A stretch of 64,000 bases of DNA from Erodium maritimum. Lineage: Eukaryota > Streptophyta > Magnoliopsida > Geraniales > Geraniaceae. A program made the translations under genes and the position numbers. The DNA lies in NCBI GenBank assembly GCA_963921825.1, contig OY997595.1, positions 17,105,228 to 17,169,227 of the forward strand, written 5' to 3'. The notes under the pieces were generated by a model that was not told where the DNA came from, did not search any database, and worked only from the letters and a program-made list of their open reading frames with translations. Below, in pieces: positions 56,001-64,000 of the stretch (position 1 is its first letter; the number at the start of each line of letters is the position of its first letter).

Positions 56001-58445
56001 CTTACTCACAACACCTCAAGCTTCTACTCCAAACTCATCACCTCTATATCCTTTACATCTCAGAAATCCTTCTCATGAATCATAGACTAACCATCCTATG
56101 GTGCAAGTTGGGATTTCATAGAGACATGGATATCCCGGTGGTGGGTCTTGAAGGGGGTTTGGCATGATTTGGACACAAGAGATTATAGTAAAGGTTCGTA
56201 CATCTTCCCCAAACCATATCGACATCTTGGTTAAATGTCCGGGGCACGAAAAAGTTTGGATTACAAGTATCTATGGGGAGCCAAAACGAGATCAGCGTTA
56301 TAAGATTTTGGATCTTTTTTTTGACGTTTGGTAAAAAAAGATAGTCTCTAATGGGCGCTCATGTGGACTTTAATAGCACTCTTGACCAAAGGGAGGCAAA
56401 AGGGGAACTCATACCCCTACTCGTTGATTGAGGCCTTCCGTGACTCCATTGATGAGCTGAGTGTGACTGAATCCCCGATGTAGGGGCATCAGTTCACATG
56501 GCATTGGGGGACGAATGTAGGGAGGCGAATAGAGTCATGTCTAGACTGTGCCTTGGAGTCTCGGTATTTTAGTGATTCCACTCTCGATTTGGAGTTATGC
56601 AACCTTGGTACCACCACGTCAAACCAGATGTTGATCATATCTACTTTGGGTCAAACTGAAAACTCCCTATATGTCGGAAGTTTCATTTTGAAACTCAGTA
56701 GATACATGACCTAGCATGAGGGCGCCTTATCCAAGATGAATGAGATAACGACCTTGCAACCCTTATTACCTTATCCATTCGTACTTTGAGAAATTATTTG
56801 CATCACTAGGGGTTGAATGTAGCCAACATTAACCATACAGTTGGTGTCGACGTCCAATTGCCACTCTCAATGGGCGAATGGGCAAGACGGGCATGTGTCA
56901 CAAGAAAGCCATTCAGATCTAATATGAAACGGTTCTCTGGAAGTAGTAATCATTTTTGAGATAGTGAGCCAAACACCATTAGCTCGTTAAACTGGAGTAC
57001 CACACCAAATTCTTTCATGTTGTTGTCTCCTTTCGTCACCGAATCAACATGATCTGCTCCCTCACCAACGACAATTGCATTTAGTTATGTGGGAAATACG
57101 AATGAAGGAGTTCAGTGTGGACCACTTTTGAGACCTCTTTTCTACAAGAGCATCGGACATGGGACGACTCTGTCACGATTGAGTCATGACTAAATAGAAA
57201 GGAGGACGCGACACCGTTTTGCATGGGAGAGGGATGCGTCAGACGAAACCGTTTCAATAAGTGTAGAGTATGGTTTTGGGCTGAAATGACATCATTCCAT
57301 TCTTCTGTGCTTCTTCCTCTTGTAGGTCATGCATAAGAAGGCAAGGGGAACTCCATTATCAGCATGAACGAACACACTAGTACTTCCTTAGCTTAGCATA
57401 TTTAGAGTAGCAGTAGATTGTAGTTGTTATTCCATATTATAGTTGTAGTGATAGAAAATGGCCATTAAGGCTGTCTTGCTGTGTATTTGGGATTTACAAG
57501 AATCAATCAAGCATTTGGGTTTGTTATTCTTCCAATTCGAGACCCAATCGTTACAGACTCCCTTTGCATGTTGCACCTAGGGTATCAAATTCCCAAAATT
57601 ATGGGTTAATAGCATCATTTATGTTCGAGAAGATATGATTGTAGTTTTCCAAATGAGGCCAAACAAAGTCTCCGGCTCGATGGCCTCAACCCTCGGTTTT
57701 TTTAACATTATTGGATGGTAGTACAGGGAGCGGTCATCCGTTTATTTTCTAACAGACGGTAGATGGGTGTAGTTTTAACCCATCCCTGAACAAGAATACC
57801 CTACTGTTGATCTCTATGAAACAGGATCAGAAGTTTTCCACGAACCTCAGACTCATGGCCTTGTGCAATGTCATTTTTCGGATCATATCCAAAGTGTTAG
57901 AAAACTAGCTGAAGTCTCTACTATCATCCTTCATCGCTCGTTCCTCGAGATTCTTTATCCCTGGTCGGTCCATCCAAGACAATCTATTAATTTCTTTTGA
58001 AACTATTCACTTTTTACATAGGAAAACACAAGGCCAACAAGGCTATGTGGCTCTCAAGATAGATATGAGCAAGACCTATGAACGGGTTAAATGGCCATGT
58101 ATCCTAACCATTATGCAAAGGTTCAGTTTCACGAAGATTTGGCTACCTCTAGTCTCGGCGTGAATGGATTCAGTCTCCTACACAACAGGGGATCGGGAGA
58201 CGCACTCTTTTAAAGCCGTCCAGAGGCATCTAGTAGGAGGATCCATTATCCCCTATTTTTTTTATGTATGGAGGGCTTGTTCGGTCTTATATTAGAGGGA
58301 CAGACTGCACGGAGGATACATCGATGCAACATTGCACTGATTGCACCCACTATATCCCACACGTTTTTTGCAGCCTGTTGCTATATCTTGTGTCGAGCGG
58401 GTGTGGGGGAAGCACCACACATCCGAGAGATTCTGTAGGTGTTTG

Positions 58446-60884
58446 TGTTGGGTCTCGAGGTAGGGTTGGAGATGAACCAACTCGCAGCGGAAAATCAATG
58501 AAAACCAAGAGACGATTAAAACCATGAAACAACTAACAAAGAATGGATTCACAAGAGAAAAATTCAACACTAGTTCTTACCAAAACAAGAACACCGGGTA
58601 ACGAATGATTGGCTTGAGTCTTCAAGACGCCTACGTAACCACATGGGAATCAAAGCCACGTAGTTCTTCTCTTTGAGGACTCAAGAACACAAAAGTGGAG
58701 GTGGAAACTAGCCAAACCCGAAATTGCCATGGAGAGGAGGGAGAAGTTGTGTTTCCTATTCTTGTCTTGTCTTTGTTATTGTTATACAATGTAATCCCTT
58801 GCCATATTAGGCATTGCCATTGACAATATATATAATACATGAAGAGTTACAATGGTTCATAATCTAACTTAACATAACTGCAAATAACTTATTATAACTA
58901 TAATCATAACTGATAATAATAACTGCTAATACTCCCCCGCAGTCGAAGCGGGATAAAGACGAACGCTTTGACTGGAGCGACTGAGTTGTGGAAATGGCTT
59001 CTTGAGCCGAGTTCTTGCCTTGTAGGCAGAGGATCTGATTTTCGGATTGGACACCGGGACTCGTAGTCCATTCTTCAGTGGTGTCGTGTCGTCGACATGT
59101 AGAATGAGCGATCAATCGATCTTTTGGAACATTGCTGAACGACGAACACATTTGAGGAGATTCTGAAAGCAATTGTATTGCTTGTTGCAAGGTGGTAGCA
59201 TGGGGTTGTATCCATCAAGAAGTGATGAATATGAGGGTGAAAGAAAAAAATGGAAAAAGATAAGATGGGTGGTGATTCATTGTCGTAGCATGAATTTGAT
59301 AAACAAAAATATAAAGAGAAAAACAAAATGAAGGAACCACAGGTACTCAGGCTCTTGGGCTCTAATACCATGTCAGATAGTGAATTGTAATCCCTTGCCA
59401 TATTAGATATTGTCATTGACAATATATAATACATGAAGAGTTACAATGGTTCATAATCTAACTTAACATAACTACAAATAACTTATTATAACTATAATCA
59501 TAACTGATAATAATAACTGCTAATAGTTATGTTGAAAAAAGATGACTTAAACATAACAAAACCCATACTTGTCCAACTAAAGGCATGAGACAAGTATGGT
59601 GTCAAGTAAGGTGTAAATAGGACAAAGTATGGCAAGACAAGATTGGGTTAGGTGGTGAATCACCAACACCTTAATCCTTGTCTTTCTTACTTAGTACTAA
59701 TTAATCAAGACTTGATTAATTAGTTCCATGGGCCTTGGTTGCATGGGCCTTTCATGGGCCTCTTGGAACATGGCCCATGACCATTTCCAACGAGGTCCCG
59801 TGATTCGCTCATTGCCTCCAAGCCTTTCATACCAGAAATGTCCAACATTATCCAACGCGATCAATCCCAAGACTCCAAGCCTTGTCTCGATCCGTGAAGT
59901 CCTATTCACTTACGGGCACATGACCCAAAACCTAGTTTTGGTCATGTCCCGAGACAACTCCCTTTTGGCCATTCTCCATAAATGTGTCAATGAGTTTCAC
60001 CCTCTGGTGTGACCCTTAGGTTTATGCATGTCAATAGATCAACGTAAAATCCCATTTTACTTGATCCTATTTAAGTGGAAACTAACGAGACTTTAGTATT
60101 GCCTGACACTACATAACGAAAGGACCTTGTCGATTCTAACCTTTCCGTCGTCTCTGTCATTATCCTTTTATCTCTGATATCCTGATTGAGATAAGGCATA
60201 GAGCTGTCATCCTTATTATTCTCAATCACTGTTCCTTGATATGTGAGATGACTGAATATATGATACCCAGTATCATGTGCATGACCATGCTGTTCTTTCA
60301 GTCACTCTCGATCAAGCGGCCGAGAACCGATATATTTCCCATACCTCAGTATGAGGGATAAATCCCTTAGCCGTCTTTCGTGTCACTCATGTAGCCCGTC
60401 CCCAAGCCAATCCTGGCCGTTATGGAAGCCCTGTTACGGACAACATTAAGCTCAGGTCAAACTCAGTTGTTGACTACATATCAATCACAAAGACTCCTTG
60501 GTCTAAGGATATATGACAAGCTACGACACTGAATATGTTCACGACTTAATCTATGGCACATATTCAGGGTGGGCCGTCTAATATCATGTCTCACATGATA
60601 TCTATGATCAGACTCCGGAATCCCATTCCAATGACTAACAGAACGTAAGGCATAAATAGCCATCTTTCATACTAGTCGCTTCTTGTGAAGCTTTGTTGAC
60701 TAGGGACCCATCGAGTGTGATCTATCTCGATCTATGGTTCTATTCGCATTGTGGGCATATATCAGAGCACACATAGATATATTACTCCAACACATAAGTA
60801 ATATAAAGCCGCTTTAATTTTATTGCTAACGATGATATATACATTTGGACATTTAGGATTGAACTACGAGCACTAAGACTAACA
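58446..60884 (+). mobile_element. Solo LTR, second family, TSD gtttg, with nested TRIM
   Basis: The 'tgttgggtctcgagg ... gactaaca' ends are flanked by gtttg (58441-58445 and 60885-60889). Removing the TRIM (58780-59525) and its TSD leaves 1688 bp, the same as the two other copies. It looks somewhat more diverged from them than they are from each other. Confidence 0.95.
58780..59525 (-). mobile_element. TRIM (746 bp) inside the solo LTR, TSD gttat
   Basis: Two similar terminal repeats (58780-58931 and 59371-59525; 'tgtaatcccttgccatatta' ... 'actgctaata') enclose a 439-bp interior. Read on the minus strand, 'tggtattagagccc' (59370-59357) is the primer site directly after the LTR, and 'gcgggggag' (58940-58932) is the polypurine tract. 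The direct repeat gttat flanks it (58775-58779 and 59526-59530). No gag or pol is present. On its own strand the LTR begins 'ta' rather than 'tg'. Confidence 0.9.
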
Positions 60885-60952
60885 GTTTGAGGGCATCTCT
60901 GGTCAGTTACTTAACACTCAGGATTAATCAATCTTCTTTAGTACCAACACAT

Positions 60953-62270
60953 CCTTTTTTGTGATAAGATCGAAATTTTTATTTAAAGGCGACCAAGTCC
61001 AAGAAGGACCAGGACACAAGTTCCAACGCGATTACAAAATAGTTATTAAAAGAACTAGGGGGCAGAGCCCGAAAAAAAGGGCTATAAGTTCAAACCAAAA
61101 GAAATACTATAAGTTTAAATCGAACGATAAAAAAACAAACGAGATCAGCCCTTATTAGTGACTCACTCTTCACCTTTTGAAGGTAAAGTCGGATCATAAA
61201 ATGCATTTTCCTTAAGATCCAAGGTTTGAGCGGTTTGAACCTAGTTCCACACACACATCGTCAACGGCAGTAGCAATTCGGTCTTGCCCCGTGCACTTAA
61301 TATTGTAAAAATACCGAAGATCCAACAAATGAATCGTTAAAAGATGTTTCGGAGGTCGACCCTTATATTTTATCTTGAGAAAAGATACCTTCCAAAAACT
61401 ATCCAGTAATTGACTAGGTTCACAGCTCGAAACACCCTCCTCTGAAAGATCTTTCTCCGCAGCAGAAACTGTAAGAGGTCCTGACCCACCTCCCAAAATG
61501 ACATCTGCTCCACCCTTGGTCCGACGAGATTGTTTTGATACGGGTGGGAACGACAAGCTGATTGGATGGGGTAGAACGAAGGGGCGGTCGTTGAGGACGA
61601 CCAAAAGAAGATGAGCGGTATGTAAGGCGACAAAGGTCGAATTTGTGAGCGAGAGCTTCAGGCGATGATGGGGGATGGGCGTTCCGATGTTGGGTTGGAG
61701 GGAAAATCCGTCCGATGTGTGGGGGAGAAATTGGCAGAAAGAGGGGGATGGGAGGAACTGAGCTTGTGATCCATTGTTCCGGTGCTGAGGTTCGGGGGTA
61801 GGGGTAGAAAGAATTGGAATCTGTGGCGGCGAGGATGTGGTGCCAGACCAGTCAGATCTGATTCGCACGGGCTTTGCATGTCTTGTTCCTTGAGGGCGGC
61901 GGGTATGAATCGACTGAGAGAGGGAGACCGACGACGGAGAAGATAGCATGGTAATTTTTGGGACATCGAAAGGAAGCGGTGAGCTCGGGTTGGGATGACG
62001 AGGAAGATGCCAGGAGGGTCGGGTTGGGTAGGCCAATCGATGCTCAAAAAACAGAGCATAACCAAAGAAGATGGGGAAAAGCTATTGGAGAAAAAAGAAA
62101 AAGCATTTGGAAGGGAGAGAGAAGAACGAAGGGAGAGGAAAGGTGGAAGTCGGAGAAGACGGACGACGCCAAGAATTATGAATACGCCATAGAGAAAACA
62201 GAAAACACGCAAAGGAGGAAAGGGTTCAAGACAACTACTTGAAAAACTTATTTCTTCTTTTTTCTTGGTA
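60953..62270 (-). mobile_element. ORF2-less LINE-like element with one ORF (274 codons)
   Basis: On the minus strand an ORF from 62036 to 61212 is followed by a ~260-bp 3'UTR ending 'ctttaaataaaaatttcg' + 'atcttatcacaaaaaa', the tail style of the half-LINEs here (the 'cttggacttggtcgcc' block recalls 'ccaccttggaaagtat' at 13850). The protein is Pro/Ser-rich at its N-terminus and has a short basic KYKGRPPKH stretch near its C-terminus, like the GRGRPKK motif at 22020. I see no RRM. No endonuclease or RT is present. The 5' edge (about 62270) is a guess and no TSD was found. Confidence 0.5.
61212..62036 (-). CDS. Open frame of the 60953-62270 element, hypothetical protein (274 aa)
   Basis: It starts MAYPTRPSWHLPRHPNPSSP and ends VELGSNRSNLGS. 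The first 100 residues are low-complexity Pro/Ser/His. Residues ~165-274 look more like real protein (DSFWKVSFLKIKYKGRPPKH...). It may be the ORF1-type product of a LINE derivative, with the first part being leader sequence read through. An intact frame of this length in such a decayed region is noteworthy, but translation is unproven. Confidence 0.35.
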   Translation of the reverse strand: MAYPTRPSWHLPRHPNPSSPLPFDVPKITMLSSPSSVSLSQSIHTRRPQGTRHAKPVRIRSDWSGTTSSPPQIPILSTPTPEPQHRNNGSQAQFLPSPSFCQFLPHTSDGFSLQPNIGTPIPHHRLKLSLTNSTFVALHTAHLLLVVLNDRPFVLPHPISLSFPPVSKQSRRTKGGADVILGGGSGPLTVSAAEKDLSEEGVSSCEPSQLLDSFWKVSFLKIKYKGRPPKHLLTIHLLDLRYFYNIKCTGQDRIATAVDDVCVELGSNRSNLGS

Positions 62271-62290
62271 TCCTCGTCATAAAAAAGAGA

Positions 62291-62674
62291 GGGTAAAACC
62301 AGGAACTAACTATCGTCGAGTTGTACCGCTCAAGAACTACGGTTGACTTTTTTCCCGATCAGAAACGCACGGTTGACTTAGGTATTTACTAAAAAGTAAC
62401 TATTTCCGTTATGAACTAACATTTTCCGTTAGAGATGACGGAAAACGTTAGTAAAACCTGCAAAAAACTAACAAGTCTACAGTTAGTTTTTGAGTTCAAT
62501 AGTCATATTGCAGTTAGTTCTTAGAGTTTTTCCTAACTTTCATCGTCATCTCTAACGGAAAATGTTAGTTTGTGTAATTACCTTAAGTCAATAGTGCATT
62601 TCTGATCGACAAAAAAGTCAACCGTAATTCTTGAGATGTGCAAATCGGAGATAGTTAGTACCTAGAGTTTTTCC
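62291..62674. mobile_element. Fold-back MITE, ~384 bp
   Basis: The left arm (62291-62370: 'aggaactaactatcg...aagaactacggttgac...gatcagaaacgcac') is the imperfect reverse complement of the right arm (62595-62674: 'gtgcatttctgatcg...gtcaaccgtaattcttg...gatagttagtacct'). A second inner pair, 'aacattttccgttagagatga' region and 'catctctaacggaaaatg', extends the hairpin, so most of the element folds on itself. There is no coding capacity. The family and TSD are not settled. Confidence 0.75.
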
Positions 62675-62771
62675 TTAAAAAAATTACTTCTTGAAGTATA
62701 AGTCCCCAGAAAGTAATATATACAAATATGAAACAGTATCGTCAAAAACAGATCTTCGAACAAAAATAGTG

Positions 62772-62776
62772 AAAAA
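62772..62776 (-). terminator. RNA polymerase III terminator of the tRNA gene
   Basis: A run of five T on the minus strand starts 6 nt after the tRNA's last base. Confidence 0.8.
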
Positions 62777-62781
62777 TAGCA

Positions 62782-62852
62782 GGTCCCACCGAGACTTGAA
62801 CTCGGGTTACTAGATTCAGAGTCTAATGTCCTAACCGCTAGACCATGGGACC
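62782..62852 (-). tRNA. tRNA-Gln (anticodon CUG)
   Basis: The 71-nt cloverleaf folds without mismatch in the acceptor stem (ggtccca with tgggacc) and the T arm (ccgag/ctcgg around ttcaagt). The anticodon stem is ttaga/tctag around loop ctctgaa, giving anticodon CTG, which reads CAG (Gln). The A box 'tagcggttagg' and the B box 'agttcaagtct' are present. A 'taacaaat' just upstream fits the CAA start motif common in plant tRNA genes, and a T-run follows. No CCA is encoded and there is no intron. Confidence 0.95.
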
Positions 62853-62980
62853 ATTTGTTAAGCATGGCTCATAAGCTAATATATATTTTTCATCTACATT
62901 AAGTTCAAAAATGCACCAGAGAACCACCTGAGTCACCGAGTGATTTAGGTCTCGATTAAATTTTGTTAATAGTTGACCAA

Positions 62981-63153
62981 ATGAGTCTCCCTCGCACTCA
63001 CTTCACTACCCTCACGGCCTCAGCACGAACCCACCTTACCAACCGGAACGGAGCTCGTTTCGTCGGCGTATCCAACGGACTGAACGTCCTCGTCTCCTGG
63101 TTCCAGTTTCAGGTTCCAAGAGGTCCTCGTGCTTGTCCTCGGTACACTTCCAG
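62981..63153 (+). CDS. Probable first exon of a gene running off the window (N-terminal 57 residues)
   Basis: The ATG at 62981 opens 57 codons plus two bases up to a strong donor, ACTTCCAG|gtaaga (63153/63154). The peptide MSLPRTHFTTLTASARTHLT... has many Arg, Ser and Thr and no Asp or Glu at all, the composition of a mitochondrial or plastid presequence. The 3' side (63154-64000) is T-rich with long AT runs, as in a plant intron. It might instead be a 5'UTR exon with a chance frame. The protein family cannot be told from this piece. Confidence 0.5.
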
Positions 63154-64000
63154 GTAAGAATTATGTCACTGTCGTTTCAGTTGTGAAGAATTTGTATGAA
63201 TTTCAGATTTCAATTAGGACTTAGGGTTTCCAGACTCCAGTTTGAATGTCTGATAACTTGTTGTGAATCTGTGATGGTTAGTTGAATTCCCAGATTCCTA
63301 GAATTTCTAAGAAGGGTTAGTTACTGTTTCTTGATGATTTCTTAGGGTCAGTTGTGAATCTGTTTTTTGACATTTACTGTTAGAATTTTTAAAAGAATTT
63401 GTGAATCTCTTTATTGATGTTTACTTTTGGAATTTCCAGTTCCACTTTGTTTATTGTGTCAATCTGCCATTGCCAGCATTTTCATATTGTTATTTGTAGG
63501 GAATTGAAACTATGTGAATGTTGTCTATTATGGACAGATAATTCAAAACATGAAAAAGCATCATGTTTATTGGAAAGAGTAAAAACATTCACTTTTCTAC
63601 TTTGCCCTGCTGGCTAAGCTTTCTTAATCTTGTAGTTGAGTACTTCCTAAAATTGAATGGAACTGGCTCTTCGTGCTTTTGCTGCATAAATAGGAGATCA
63701 AAGGGAACATGTTTCATGTCTTAATTATGTTTTCATATTACTTAGATTTTTTGTATATGCAATTCCTTTTATTTGTTTTTTTATCTTATAAGGATGTTTA
63801 GGAGATCAAAATTTGATTATATATGTAATATATGCTTATTAAAGAAAATTAAAAATAGAAAAATACAAATCCGATTAATCCCTAACCAGTCCCCGAGGCC
63901 CTCGCTGCCCGACTAGCACCTAGCGTTTTTCTGCAACCTTGGTTAAGGGTGGTTATTTGGAACATTTTGAACTTCACAGTAGTTTGTTGCAATTTCTCCT
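63154..64000 (+). other. Probable first intron, incomplete
   Basis: T-rich sequence after the donor at 63154. No acceptor followed by an obvious coding exon was found before the window ends. 63885-63945 resembles low-copy repeat DNA rather than exon. Confidence 0.4.

Larger units (their letters stand above)
56060..60952 (+). mobile_element. Decayed L1-like LINE ORF2 (plus), split by a solo LTR
   Basis: Endonuclease remnants: LGFHRDMDIPVVGLEGGLA (56099-56165), then SIYGEPKRDQRYKILDL (about 56260) and QFTWHWGTNVGRRIESCLD (about 56490-56550). RT remnants: LMALCNVIFRIISKVLEN (about 57850), IPGRSIQDNLLISFETIH (about 57955-58010), YVALKIDMSKTYERVKW (58048-58100). At 58446 the solo LTR interrupts it. 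After 60884 the LINE continues in the part downstream of RT (EGISGQLLN... about 60890-60950), ending against the next element. There are many stops and frameshifts. The 5' edge is uncertain. Confidence 0.8.

Overview
This window looks like nuclear DNA of a eudicot plant. It has long intergenic, mostly AT-rich stretches, a few intron-bearing genes with GT/AG junctions, a nuclear-type tRNA, and a dense pile of plant retrotransposons: Ty3/Gypsy chromovirus LTRs, miniature TRIM elements and L1-like LINEs with an RRM-type ORF1. No prokaryotic features, rRNA or CRISPR are visible. I could not identify the species.

Cellular genes are few. (1) A PEARLI-4 domain gene on the minus strand (25958 down to 23039) is modelled with four exons. 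The two middle exons are equal in length (174 bp) and homologous, as after a tandem exon+intron duplication. (2) A secreted proline-rich/AGP-like protein of 482 aa (32106-33554, plus) is built on about 14 copies of a 25-residue module. (3) A 59-aa single-pass membrane protein (35287-35108, minus) has a probable 3'UTR intron. (4) A tRNA-Gln(CUG) gene lies at 62852-62782 (minus). (5) A probable first exon with no acidic residues (62981-63153, plus) belongs to a gene that runs off the window. Gene relics include two Myb/SANT-like fragments, a PP2C-like exon, and a candidate small gene (TATA box plus ORF) cut by a TRIM at 9652.

Mobile DNA by region. 1-9650 has a decayed LINE (minus), a GT-rich retroposon-like tract, an inverted-repeat element packed with a ~290-bp tandem repeat (3686-5215), and a 5'-truncated LINE RNase H tail with an 11-bp target duplication. 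9652-22464 alternates Gypsy LTRs with 'half-LINEs': elements that carry an RRM-type ORF1 and then go straight to a LINE-like 3' tail with no ORF2. One of these (18243-22457) is complete, with a 7-bp TSD, and is split by a 2515-bp solo LTR. 28200-30030 holds another RRM half-LINE and a Myb/SANT-like pseudogene. 35745-54990 is a LINE tail followed by a large Tekay/Del-like Ty3/Gypsy element. Its pol is ruined, including loss of the RT catalytic box, and it hosts four further LTR insertions nested up to three deep. 56000-62270 is a second decayed LINE (plus) carrying a solo LTR, which itself carries a TRIM, followed by another ORF2-less LINE derivative. A fold-back MITE (62291-62674) comes just before the tRNA.

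Seven solo LTRs can be delimited with direct 5-bp target duplications (one has a single mismatch), against only one element that still has an internal region. The genes do not form a pathway. The main biology is retroelement nesting, trans-mobilised LINE derivatives, and LTRs rich in hairpins and possible stress-factor binding motifs. Coordinates given as TG...CA ends with TSDs are exact; other element edges are approximate.
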